This document shows positions 1 through 7,123 of a stretch of 14,979 nt of DNA, piece by piece. Each line of letters starts with the position of its first letter. Within the stretch, counting starts at the first letter, position 1. Below the pieces are notes generated by a model. The model was not told the DNA's origin. It saw only the letters and a program-made list of their open reading frames with translations, and ran no database searches. The translations under genes were made by a program, and so were the position numbers. Origin of the DNA: JACDDK01 sp035689095 (GTDB lineage: Bacteria; Actinomycetota; Rubrobacteria; Rubrobacterales; Rubrobacteraceae); contig DASSMB010000150.1 of NCBI GenBank assembly GCA_035689095.1, positions 1 through 14,979 of the forward strand. Direction: 5' to 3'.

Positions 1-872
1 ATGGCTCCGGCGGCGTTGGCGTAGCGGATGGTCCGCTCCGGGTCCCAGCCGGAGATCAGGGCGTGGCACAACGCGCCGCCGAAGGCGTCTCCAGCACCGA
101 GACCGTTAACGACCTCCACCGGTATCGGCGGCACCTCGACCACTCCATCGGCGGTCCGGGCGAGGACGCCCCGCGGACCCTGCTTGACTATCGCCAGCTC
201 GACCCCGAGTTCGAGGAGCGCCGCCGAGGCTTCGAGCGGGTCGCGGACGCCGACGGCCATCTCGACCTCGTCCTGGTTCCCGACGGTTACTGTGGCGAGC
301 CGCAGCGCCTCCCGGTTGTACTTGCGGGCCTCTTCCGCGGACTTCCAGAGCGTCGGGCGGTAGTCGAGGTCGTGGACGGTGATGCCGCCGGGCACGGTGG
401 AGCGCGCGTCAAGGGCGGCGAGGGTCGCGCTGCGGCTCGGCTCGTCGGAGAGGCCGGTGCCGGTGGTCCAGAAAAGGCGGACGGCCGTGATGGCGTCCAG
501 GTCCAGGTCCTCCAGGGCGAGGTTCATATCCGGGGCCTTCGGCTCGCGGTAGAAGAGGAGCGGGAAGTCGTCGGGAGGGTGTATCTCGCAGAAGACTATC
601 GGCGTCCTGAGCGCAGGGTCCGTGCCGACCCAGCGAGCGTCCACCCCAAAACCTTCCAGCGCCTCGCGCACATAAGGGCCGAACCCGTCATCCCCGACCT
701 TCGTGATGACCGCCGAGGGGTGGCCGAGGCGAGCGGCGGCGACGGCGACGTTCGTGGCGCTGCCGCCCAGGGACTTGGCGAACGACGTCACCTCGGCGAG
801 CGTGGCCCCGATCTGCTCCGGGTACAGGTCCACGCTGACCCGGCCCATCGTGATGACCTCGAATTCGGTCAC
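1..872 (-). CDS. iolC: 5-dehydro-2-deoxygluconokinase (PfkB family), 3' end beyond window
   Basis: PfkB/ribokinase-family sugar kinase, truncated by the left edge: 290 codons are visible and the family usually runs to about 320-340, so only the C-terminal end is missing. The N-terminus reads EVITMGRVSVDLYPEQIG, the pattern of IolC kinases that phosphorylate 5-dehydro-2-deoxygluconate in inositol catabolism. A GG-SATNVAVAAARLG substrate/nucleotide region follows, and the PfkB signature GLGAGDAF lies at residues 257-264, with D262 the expected catalytic base. The GTG start overlaps the upstream ATPase stop (GTGA), and AGGAGAGGG just upstream serves as ribosome binding site. It is the last visible gene of the operon that begins with the IolG-like dehydrogenase, which supports the inositol role over other PfkB kinases such as 2-keto-3-deoxygluconate kinase or fructokinase. 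More iol genes may lie beyond the edge. Confidence 0.85.
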   Translation of the reverse strand, partial: MTEFEVITMGRVSVDLYPEQIGATLAEVTSFAKSLGGSATNVAVAAARLGHPSAVITKVGDDGFGPYVREALEGFGVDARWVGTDPALRTPIVFCEIHPPDDFPLLFYREPKAPDMNLALEDLDLDAITAVRLFWTTGTGLSDEPSRSATLAALDARSTVPGGITVHDLDYRPTLWKSAEEARKYNREALRLATVTVGNQDEVEMAVGVRDPLEASAALLELGVELAIVKQGPRGVLARTADGVVEVPPIPVEVVNGLGAGDAFGGALCHALISGWDPERTIRYANAAGA

Positions 873-1771
873 ACCCTCTCCTGGCCCTCGCCGTGGCGAG
901 TCTCCTCGGCGTCCTCCCGGAAAGCATCGGCGAGATGCGAGCCGCCGTTGGAGCGTTGCTTCTCGGTCTCCCGGTCCGAACGCTCGAACTCCTCCAGCTC
1001 CGCCGTAAGCCGGTCCATCTCCTCGCCGCCGGCCATCATCGTGACGACCTCCTCGCGGCTGACCTCGGACTTCTCGAAGGTCCCGTAACTCCTGCCGCGG
1101 TTCAGGATGGTGAAGCGGTCCCCGATCGGGTAGGCGTGATGGACGTTGTGGGTGATGAAGATGACGCCCAGGTTCCTCTCCTTCGCCTGGGCGATGTAGC
1201 GCAAGACAACCGCCGCCTCCTTCACGCCCAGCGCCGAGGTTGGCTCGTCCAGGATGAGGACCTTCGCCCCGAAGTAGACGGCGCGGGCGATGGCGACCGA
1301 CTGCCGCTCGCCGCCGGAGAGGGTGCCGACGGGCTGCGACGGGTCGCGGACGTCTATGCCGATGCGGTGCATCTCCTCGCGCGTAACCCGGTCGGCTGTC
1401 GCGGCGTCGAACCGTTTAAACGGGCCGGCGCCCTTCGTGGGTTCGCGGCCGAGGAAGAAGTTGCGGGAGATGCTCATCAGCGGGATCGTCGCGAGGTCCT
1501 GGAAGACGGTGGCGATGCCGCGGTCGAGGGCCTCGCGTGGGGAGTTGAACCTTACCTCCTCGCCTTCGATCAGGAGCTTCCCCTCGTCGTGCTGGTGGAC
1601 GCCGGAGAGGATCTTGATGAGCGTGCTCTTCCCCGCGCCGTTATCCCCGAGCAGGCACATCACCTCGCCCGCGCTCACGCGCATGGAGATGTCCTGCAAG
1701 GCGATGACCTGGCCGAAATACTTGCTAATCCCCTGCGCCTCGATAAGAGGCGTCGTTGCCGGGTCCGTCAT
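869..1771 (-). CDS. Sugar ABC transporter ATP-binding protein, CUT2 family, single domain (FrcA-like)
   Basis: 300-residue ATPase that powers sugar import with the permease and binding protein encoded just upstream. Visible motifs in order: Walker A GDNGAGKST (42-50), Q-loop Q91, signature LSGGE (151-155), Walker B VLILDE with E176, and switch histidine H208 in ITHNV. It has one ATPase domain, whereas RbsA/MglA-type CUT2 proteins have two in about 500 residues; one-domain CUT2 ATPases are known (FrcA type). After about residue 245 there is a charged tail rich in E, R and D, probably disordered. The ATG start at 1771 shares one base with the permease stop (TGATG). A much longer reading frame extends upstream but lies inside the permease gene in another frame, so I reject it. 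Substrate is inferred as myo-inositol from the neighbouring catabolic genes; the ATPase itself does not show specificity. Confidence 0.93.
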   Translation of the reverse strand: MTDPATTPLIEAQGISKYFGQVIALQDISMRVSAGEVMCLLGDNGAGKSTLIKILSGVHQHDEGKLLIEGEEVRFNSPREALDRGIATVFQDLATIPLMSISRNFFLGREPTKGAGPFKRFDAATADRVTREEMHRIGIDVRDPSQPVGTLSGGERQSVAIARAVYFGAKVLILDEPTSALGVKEAAVVLRYIAQAKERNLGVIFITHNVHHAYPIGDRFTILNRGRSYGTFEKSEVSREEVVTMMAGGEEMDRLTAELEEFERSDRETEKQRSNGGSHLADAFREDAEETRHGEGQERV

Positions 1772-2793
1772 CAGCGCGCCTCCGATGCCTTCTTGCGGAT
1801 GTAGTTGTTGACGAGAACGGCGATCAGGAGCATCGCGCCCAGGAAGACCTGGAACCAGTCGGTGTTCACGCCGGTAAAGAAGATTCCCTGGCTCACCATC
1901 CCGAAGATGAGCGCCCCGAACATCGGTCCTATGACGGAGCCGTACCCGCCCGTCAGCAGTACGCCCCCAATAACCGTGGCGATGATCGCCTGGAACTCCC
2001 GCAGCGTGCCGCGCAGCACGTCGGCCGAGCCTGCGTCGAGCACCGTGATCGCTGCGAGCAGGGTCGCGGAGCAGGCCGTCGCCATAAAGAGCAGTATCTT
2101 GACCCGCCGCACCGGCACGCCGACGTTGCGGGCCGCGACGGGATCTCCGCCGGTACCGAAGATCCAATTGCCAAACGTGGTCCGCAGCAGTATCCACGTC
2201 CCAAGTATCCCCAGCCCGACCCACCAGAAGATAGAGACGGGCACCCCCGCGACCTCCCCGCCGAAGATACCGGCGAAGAAGCCATCAGACTGTACGCCTG
2301 AGACCTGGGTGCGCCCCGTTATGAGCCGCGTGAACCCGATGGTCGCTCCGCGCAGCGCGAAGAGCGAGGCAAGCGTGACGATAAACGAGGGCAACCCGGT
2401 CGTGACGACCAGGTAGCCGTTGATGAACCCCACGAGGAGCGCCACCGCGAAAGCCAACAGCAGGGCGGCCCACAGAGGCCATCCGTATTCCGCCGTGGGC
2501 AGCGCGATAAGGATGCCCGCCGCCCCGATCATGGACCCCACGGAGAGGTCGAACTCGCCCGCGATCATGAGCATCGCCACCGGGATGACGATGATGCCTA
2601 GCTGCGCCGAGACCTCCAGATAGCTTATGGCTCCGACAGAGGTCAGGAACCCGGAATCCCCGGCGACAATAGCAAAGAACGCGAAGACCAGGATAGCCCC
2701 GGCGACCGCGCCGAGCTCCGGGCGGTTCAGGAGTTTCCTCAGTACCCCGGAGCTGCGGAGCCGCTCGTCGGCGGGTCGGGTAGCGGTTGCCAT
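1771..2793 (-). CDS. Sugar ABC transporter permease, CUT2 family (RbsC/FrcC-like)
   Basis: 340-residue integral membrane protein of the branched-chain-permease/CUT2 superfamily. A basic cytoplasmic N-terminus (about 1-28) precedes roughly 8-10 hydrophobic segments. The conserved region MIAGEFDLSVGSMIG near residues 77-91 matches the IaGgIDLSVGs motif of RbsC-like permeases. A later GTGGDPVAARNVGVPVRRVK segment is the cytoplasmic loop thought to contact the ATPase. The length is normal for the family. The ATG has a strong ribosome site, GGAAAGGAG, 8 bases upstream. The gene follows the binding-protein gene after 60 bases containing a hairpin and overlaps the ATPase gene by one base, so the three form one transporter, probably for inositol. 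Confidence 0.93.
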   Translation of the reverse strand: MATATRPADERLRSSGVLRKLLNRPELGAVAGAILVFAFFAIVAGDSGFLTSVGAISYLEVSAQLGIIVIPVAMLMIAGEFDLSVGSMIGAAGILIALPTAEYGWPLWAALLLAFAVALLVGFINGYLVVTTGLPSFIVTLASLFALRGATIGFTRLITGRTQVSGVQSDGFFAGIFGGEVAGVPVSIFWWVGLGILGTWILLRTTFGNWIFGTGGDPVAARNVGVPVRRVKILLFMATACSATLLAAITVLDAGSADVLRGTLREFQAIIATVIGGVLLTGGYGSVIGPMFGALIFGMVSQGIFFTGVNTDWFQVFLGAMLLIAVLVNNYIRKKASEAR

Positions 2794-2813
2794 CGCTCGT
2801 ACTCCTTTCCCGG

Positions 2814-2847
2814 CGTGGGGAGCGAACGCGCGTCCGCCCCCCGCACG
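2814..2847 (-). promoter_or_regulatory. mRNA hairpin between binding-protein and permease genes
   Basis: On the minus-strand transcript this segment folds into an imperfect hairpin: CGTG pairs with CACG, GGG with CCC, then seven more pairs including two G-U, closed by a GCGC loop, with two single-base bulges on the 5' side. No U-run follows, so it is not a standard intrinsic terminator. Hairpins after binding-protein genes often protect the upstream mRNA or lower downstream expression so that more binding protein than permease is made. That role is inferred here. Confidence 0.5.
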
Positions 2848-2853
2848 TTGCTG

Positions 2854-3843
2854 CTAGCGGATTCCCTTCTTGCTGAGGCTGATGACCTGCTTGGCGTTGT
2901 CCTTCGTTACGAACGCCGGACCGGTCAGGACTTCGGACTTGGGTATCACCCCGTACTGCGCGTAGTTCGTCAGGAAGACGATGGGCAGGTAGCCCTGGAG
3001 GTATTGTTGCTGGTCGACGGCGAAGACCAGCTTACCGTCGCGGACAGCCTCAAGCACCGCCGGGGAGAGGTCGAAGGTGGCGAGCTTCATATCTTTCGCC
3101 TTCCCGCTCTTGTCCAGGGCCTTCAGCGCCGGCTCCGCGCCCGTCGGGCCGAGAGTCAGCATCCCGTTGGCGTCGGAGTTCTGGTTTATGGCGGTCTGGA
3201 TCTTGGCCTGCGCGTCCGTCGGGTCGTTGAGGTCGACGGAAATGACCTTTACCGGCCCCCCGAGCCCCTTCTCGAACCCGTCGCAGCGCTGATCGAGCGC
3301 GGCGTTACCGACTTCCTGGTTGATGCACAGCGCGTTGTCAACGCCGGCTTTGGCGAGCTGCTCGCCAGCTCCCACGCCAGCCTTGAACTCCGTCTGCCCG
3401 ACGTGCGTTAGCGCCCCAAGCTGCTTGCTCACGTCAGCCCCGGAGTTGAGCGTGACGACCGGGATACCGGCGTCGGTGGCCTTCTTGATCGAGTCCTTCA
3501 GCGCGTCCGGGTCCGGCACCGAGACGGCGAGACCATCCGGCTTCGAGGCCACGGCAGCGTCGATGAGCTGGCTCATCTTGACCATGTCGAAGGTATCGGG
3601 CGCACTGTATTTGACGTCAACGCCCATGTCCTTCGACGCCTGGTCCACCCCGTTCTTGACCACGGACCAGAACGGGTCCGAAGCCTGCCCGTGGGTCACT
3701 ACCGATATCTTTATGTCGCCTCGCCCCTTGGACGCCGCGCCGCCGCCCTGCTGGGCGCTCTGCCCTCCACCGCAACCGGCCGCCACGAACACCACCGCCA
3801 ATGCCAGCAGGATACTGGCCTGGATCCTAACCGCTCTTCTCAC
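2854..3843 (-). CDS. Sugar ABC transporter substrate-binding lipoprotein (Peripla_BP_4, CUT2)
   Basis: 329-residue extracytoplasmic binding protein. The N-terminus has basic residues, a hydrophobic stretch and the lipobox VAAGC with the modified cysteine at C24, followed by a Gly-rich linker, so the mature protein is a lipid-anchored receptor. From about residue 45 it shows the type I periplasmic-binding fold of ribose/galactose receptors: KISVVTHGQASDPFW, then ASKPDGLAVSVPD, GIPVVTLNSG, and a late TFDLSPAVLEAVRDGKL/AVDQQQYLQGY hinge-and-cleft region. The start is GTG at 3843, with AAGGAG five bases upstream. Its place after the IolG- and IolE-like genes and before the CUT2 permease makes inositol the likely ligand, but the sequence alone would also allow fructose or ribose. 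Confidence 0.92.
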   Translation of the reverse strand: MRRAVRIQASILLALAVVFVAAGCGGGQSAQQGGGAASKGRGDIKISVVTHGQASDPFWSVVKNGVDQASKDMGVDVKYSAPDTFDMVKMSQLIDAAVASKPDGLAVSVPDPDALKDSIKKATDAGIPVVTLNSGADVSKQLGALTHVGQTEFKAGVGAGEQLAKAGVDNALCINQEVGNAALDQRCDGFEKGLGGPVKVISVDLNDPTDAQAKIQTAINQNSDANGMLTLGPTGAEPALKALDKSGKAKDMKLATFDLSPAVLEAVRDGKLVFAVDQQQYLQGYLPIVFLTNYAQYGVIPKSEVLTGPAFVTKDNAKQVISLSKKGIR

Positions 3844-3914
3844 CCCTTCTCCTTTCCATATAGGCCACCCCGGCCTCTTTTCCCCACGCTATTACGGTCT
3901 CCTTGCATCGAGAG

Positions 3915-4793
3915 TCAGGCACCCACCTCCTCCAGGAATGCGAGGCTCTTCTTCACATCTTCGATGGGGCCATCCCCAACGCCGGGCTCGGCCTCCAGCA
4001 TCAAGTCCTGCTCCAGCACATACCAGCCACCGTACCTTTCCCTATCCAGGCACTCTACCACCAGCCGGAGCTCCACGTCTCCCTCTCCGAGCGGCCGGTA
4101 CATCCCGCGCCGCACGGCCTCCTCGTAGCCGAGCCTTCCGGCCGCTACCGCTACCGCGAGACCGCGGTCCACGTCCTTTAGATGGACGTGCCCGATGCGT
4201 CCCGCCGCTCCCTCCACCAGCGCCACCGGGTCTCCGCCACCGACCATCACATGTCCGGTGTCCAGGCATATCTCAGTGTCGCAGCCCTCCAGGAACCGCT
4301 CTATCTGATGCGGCCTCTCGACGACGGTCCCGAAGTGCGGGTGCAGCACCACCGAGAGGCCGTGCCGTACCCCGATCTCCTCGACCGCCGCCACCGATGC
4401 GAACAGCTCGTCCCACTCCCTTTTGCCGAGGTCCACGCTCTCCTCGTAGTCCTCCATTCCCGTCGAGGCCGATAACACCAGCACGCCGCCGCCCGCCGCC
4501 GCGAATAGCTTCGCCTGCCGCTCCACAGACGCCATCTCCGCCTCCCGCGTCTCCGGGCGATGCAGCACGGCGGGCACGAACCCGCCGACCAGTTCGAGGC
4601 CGTAGCGCCGCAGCAGCCCAGACGCCGCCTCCGGGTCCGGCGGCAGGAAACCGTCCGGGCCGGCCTCGACTGCCCGGATGCCAAGATCCGCCGCCTCGCT
4701 CAGCACCCGCTCGGCGTTCATCTGGTAGCCCCATCCTGGGACCTCGCACACGCCCCAGGAGATCGGGGCTCCGGCCACCCGCCGCTGGCTCAC
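3915..4793 (-). CDS. iolE: Inosose dehydratase/isomerase-like sugar phosphate isomerase/epimerase
   Basis: 292-residue TIM-barrel protein of the AP-endonuclease-2/xylose-isomerase-like superfamily, which includes IolE (2-keto-myo-inositol dehydratase) and IolI (inosose isomerase). The N-terminus GAPISWGVCEVPGWGYQM is typical of actinobacterial proteins annotated as IolE/IolI. Candidate metal ligands and active-site residues appear in the usual order: HPHFGT, DTGHV, HVHLKD and the C-terminal VLEQD. The GTG start at 4793 overlaps the upstream iolG stop (GTGA), implying translational coupling. About 70 bases separate it from the binding-protein gene. I cannot tell dehydratase from isomerase by eye, so the symbol is tentative; the general assignment to inositol breakdown rests on both motif and context. 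Confidence 0.75.
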   Translation of the reverse strand: MSQRRVAGAPISWGVCEVPGWGYQMNAERVLSEAADLGIRAVEAGPDGFLPPDPEAASGLLRRYGLELVGGFVPAVLHRPETREAEMASVERQAKLFAAAGGGVLVLSASTGMEDYEESVDLGKREWDELFASVAAVEEIGVRHGLSVVLHPHFGTVVERPHQIERFLEGCDTEICLDTGHVMVGGGDPVALVEGAAGRIGHVHLKDVDRGLAVAVAAGRLGYEEAVRRGMYRPLGEGDVELRLVVECLDRERYGGWYVLEQDLMLEAEPGVGDGPIEDVKKSLAFLEEVGA

Positions 4794-5785
4794 CCTATCT
4801 CCGACATCTTCACCGGCCGGTCTTGAGCGATGGAGAGGTCCGCGGCCATCGCTATCTTGAGAGCCTCCAGCGCATCGCTGGCCGTGCAGGGGTTCTCCAC
4901 CTCGCCTCCCACCAGCCTGACGAAGTGCTCCAGCTCGGCCCGGTATGCCCGCTCGAAGCGGACCTGGAAGTTCGCGTACATCGCCCCGTTGGCGGCCGCC
5001 GCGTCCGGCTCGACGGAGTGCAGGGGAGTATGCTTATCCACGCCGACCGCGATGCTGTCCCCCGAACCGAAGACCTCCGCCCGCACGTCGTAGCCGAGCG
5101 GGTCGTGCCGTCCGCCGGTCAGCACGGCCACCACGCCATCGCGCATCCGGATCATGGCCGCCGAAGTGTCCACGTCGCCGTACTTCCCGAACATGTCGAA
5201 CTTCCTCACGCTCCCCGCCGCATACACCTCCTCGACCTCCCCGCCCGTCAACCAGCGCAGAACGTCGAAATCGTGGATGTGCAGGTCCCGGAAGATGCCG
5301 CCCGATGTCGGGATGTAGCCCTCGTGCGGCGGCTCGGGATCGTGAGTGGCGAGCCTGACGGAGTAGATCGTGCCGACCGTCCCATCGTCTATCCGGCGCT
5401 TCGCCTCGACGTACCCCGCGTCGAAGCGCCGCTGGAAGCCGATCTGCAACACAGCCCCCGACGACTCGACCTTCTCCACGATCTCGACCGTCTCGTCGTA
5501 GCCGAGCGCGACCGGCTTCTCGCAGAACGCCGGTATCCCGGCCTCCATCGCCGCCCGGATGAGGTCCGCGTGCGCCGACGTGGAGGCCGCTATAGCCACC
5601 GCGTCGAGACCATCGCCTAGCACTTCCTCTATCGTGCCGTATTCGCCGCCCAACTCCACCGCGAGCGCCTTCGCGCGCGCCGCATCCACATCCCCCACGA
5701 CAACCTCGTCCACCCGCGGATTACCCGCGAGCGTCCGAGCGTGCAGAGCCCCAATCCTACCGGCCCCGAGCAGCCCAACCCTCAT
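4790..5785 (-). CDS. iolG: Inositol 2-dehydrogenase-type Gfo/Idh/MocA oxidoreductase
   Basis: 331-residue NAD(P)-dependent dehydrogenase, probably oxidising myo-inositol to 2-keto-myo-inositol (scyllo-inosose), the first step of the pathway. The N-terminal Rossmann fold has GAGRIG (7-12). EKPVALG holds the conserved K90, and RDLHIHDFDVLRW supplies the D167/H171 pair; the spacing matches the K, D and H catalytic set of Bacillus IolG. THDPEPPHEGY before the active site is also typical of IolG-like enzymes. I place the start at ATG 5785 because GGGAGAGG sits just upstream and the glycine-rich fold begins immediately; an upstream in-frame extension would run through the palindrome. It is first in the operon behind a clear promoter. 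Other Gfo/Idh/MocA substrates remain possible. Confidence 0.85.
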   Translation of the reverse strand: MRVGLLGAGRIGALHARTLAGNPRVDEVVVGDVDAARAKALAVELGGEYGTIEEVLGDGLDAVAIAASTSAHADLIRAAMEAGIPAFCEKPVALGYDETVEIVEKVESSGAVLQIGFQRRFDAGYVEAKRRIDDGTVGTIYSVRLATHDPEPPHEGYIPTSGGIFRDLHIHDFDVLRWLTGGEVEEVYAAGSVRKFDMFGKYGDVDTSAAMIRMRDGVVAVLTGGRHDPLGYDVRAEVFGSGDSIAVGVDKHTPLHSVEPDAAAANGAMYANFQVRFERAYRAELEHFVRLVGGEVENPCTASDALEALKIAMAADLSIAQDRPVKMSEIG

Positions 5786-5828
5786 GCGCACCTCTCCCGA
5801 AATATGTCCCGCGTCCTCGTCTTCACCC

Positions 5829-5850
5829 TGTTTTGGAACCTTCCAAAACA
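5829..5850. promoter_or_regulatory. 22-bp perfect palindrome, candidate repressor operator of the inositol operon
   Basis: Two ten-base arms, TGTTTTGGAA and TTCCAAAACA, flank a central CC, giving a perfect inverted repeat. It starts 8 bases downstream of the -10 hexamer, at or just past the expected transcription start, and lies 43 bases before the iolG start codon: the position where a repressor blocks initiation. The length and dyad form suit a dimeric helix-turn-helix repressor such as a LacI- or RpiR-type regulator; inositol regulators of the RpiR type are reported to use GGAA...TTCC half-sites. No such regulator is encoded in this window. Confidence 0.75.
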
Positions 5851-5858
5851 CGATTGCC

Positions 5859-5888
5859 ATTATTGTCAGAGGCTGAAGCCCGTGTCAA
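5859..5888 (-). promoter_or_regulatory. Promoter of the inositol operon (vegetative-sigma-like)
   Basis: On the minus strand, a consensus -35 TTGACA (5883-5888) and a 5-of-6 match -10 AATAAT (5859-5864) are separated by 18 bases. It lies in the 137-base gap between nagB and iolG and is followed directly by the palindrome, so the inositol genes can be transcribed independently of the GlcNAc operon. I see no intrinsic terminator after nagB, so read-through is also possible. Confidence 0.65.
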
Positions 5889-5922
5889 ATCGAGGTGGCG
5901 CGCGGCTGGTGAAGAGGTGCGG

Positions 5923-6660
5923 CTAGCTGGCGCTATCGTCGAGGAGCAGGGCTGCGTCCCTGTCGAGCAGGAAGGTAGTATCCGGGTGGCGCCGCAGCAC
6001 GGAGGCCGGGACCTCTTCCGTTACAGGACCGTGGGCCGCGGCGCGTACGGCGCGGGCCTTGTTGGAGCCGGAGGCGAGGAGCAGGGCGCGGCGCGACTCG
6101 AAAATGGTCTTCATGCCGACGGTGATAGCGCGTTCCGGGGCGCGGCGCTCCTCGAAGTCCGCGGCGTTCACGAGCCGGGTGCTCTCCGCGAGGCGCACGA
6201 CGCGGGTCCGGGACTCGAAAGACGCTCCGGGCTCGTTGAACCCTATGTGACCGTTGCGGCCGATTCCGAGCACGCACAGGTCCACGCCCCCCGCCTCCCG
6301 AATGGCCGCCTCGTAGCGCTCACACTCGGCCTCTGGGTCCGGCGCGGCGCCTTCCGGGACGTGGATCCGCTCGGGGTCGGCGTCCACCAGGCCGTAGAAG
6401 TTCTCACTCATATAGACGTGGTAACTCGCCGGGTGATCAGGGGCCAGGCCCAGGTACTCGTCCAGGTTAAAGAACGTCGCGGCCTCGAAGGAGAGTCCCT
6501 GCTCCCGGTGCAGCTCGACCAGTTTCCGGTACATCCCGAGCGGGGTGGTGCCGGTCGGGATCAGGAGTACAGCGCCGGGCTTCGCGCGCAGGGTCCGCGC
6601 CACGACATCGGCGGCGGCCTCGCTCACCGCGTCGTAGTCGGGGAGGACCTGGATCTCCAA
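5923..6660 (-). CDS. nagB: Glucosamine-6-phosphate deaminase
   Basis: 245-residue cytoplasmic enzyme converting glucosamine-6-phosphate to fructose-6-phosphate and ammonia. The phosphate-loop region PTGTTPLGMY lies near residues 35-44. FNLDEY carries D67, and GIGRNGHIGFNEPG carries N136, H138 and E143. Compared with E. coli NagB D72/D141/H143/E148, the spacing is identical, with Asn for D141, a change common in Gram-positive-type NagB proteins. The start is uncertain: I choose TTG at 6660, with GCGGAG upstream, because family members begin with this beta-strand. A GTG at 6702 would add 14 residues and overlap the EIIA gene. The gene is third in the PTS operon, starting 13 bases after the EIIA stop. 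Confidence 0.93.
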   Translation of the reverse strand: MEIQVLPDYDAVSEAAADVVARTLRAKPGAVLLIPTGTTPLGMYRKLVELHREQGLSFEAATFFNLDEYLGLAPDHPASYHVYMSENFYGLVDADPERIHVPEGAAPDPEAECERYEAAIREAGGVDLCVLGIGRNGHIGFNEPGASFESRTRVVRLAESTRLVNAADFEERRAPERAITVGMKTIFESRRALLLASGSNKARAVRAAAHGPVTEEVPASVLRRHPDTTFLLDRDAALLLDDSAS

Positions 6661-6673
6661 AGCTGGCTCCGCT

Positions 6674-7123
6674 CTAGGTAGAGACCTCGAAGAGCAGGTC
6701 ACCGGCGCTCACCTCTCCCGTCTTTACGTCTCTGATAGGGTGCTCGTCGGCGTTGGTGACGACGACCGGCGTCACGGGGTCGTAGCCCGCGCCCCGGATG
6801 GCGTCCACGTCGTAGCGCACGATGGGCTGTCCGGCCCGGACGTCATCTCCCTCCGCGGCTAACTTCTCGAACGCTCCGCCCTGCATCTCGATGGTGTCGA
6901 GGCCGAGGTGGACGATCAACTCCACCCCCTCCTCGGTCGCTATACCGAAGGCGTGCCCGCCCTCGAAAAGCTTCATCAGCCTGCCGGAGACGGGAGCTAC
7001 CGCCTCGCCGCTACCATTGGGGACTATGGCGCCACCCTCGCCGGCCATCCCCTCGGCGAAGACCTCATCCGGGACCTCCGAGAGAGGGACTGCGCGGCCG
7101 GATATGGGGGCGAGTACCTCCAC
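6674..7123 (-). CDS. PTS EIIA component, glucose family (Crr-like)
   Basis: 149-residue soluble phosphocarrier that takes phosphate from HPr and passes it to EIIB. It shows the EIIA-Glc fold markers: the APISGR start, PNGSGEAVAPVSG, GHAFGIATEEG with H57, and VELIVHLGLDT with the phosphorylated H72; the 15-residue spacing of the two histidines equals that of E. coli Crr (H75/H90). The GTG start at 7123 shares a base with the EIICB stop (TAGTG), and GGGGGAG lies just upstream. A longer open frame reaches back inside the EIICB gene but has no EIIA-like content there. Because EIICB lacks its own EIIA domain, this is its likely partner; it could also serve other PTS of the same family. Confidence 0.93.
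   Translation of the reverse strand: MEVLAPISGRAVPLSEVPDEVFAEGMAGEGGAIVPNGSGEAVAPVSGRLMKLFEGGHAFGIATEEGVELIVHLGLDTIEMQGGAFEKLAAEGDDVRAGQPIVRYDVDAIRGAGYDPVTPVVVTNADEHPIRDVKTGEVSAGDLLFEVST

Noticed and set aside
63..1088. 341-codon open frame on the plus strand
   Set aside because: Opposite the iolC kinase and the ATPase tail. The kinase frame on the other strand has the full PfkB signature, so this is a shadow.
3320..5620. 766-codon open frame on the plus strand
   Set aside because: It lies opposite the binding-protein, iolE-like and iolG genes, is dominated by Pro/Arg/Ser runs and shows no family motifs. Long antisense frames are expected in GC-rich DNA.
5786..5922. Intrinsic terminator after nagB
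   Set aside because: No GC-rich hairpin followed by a U-run is visible. The only strong dyad is the 22-bp palindrome downstream of the promoter, which has A/T-rich arms and no U-run and is better read as an operator.
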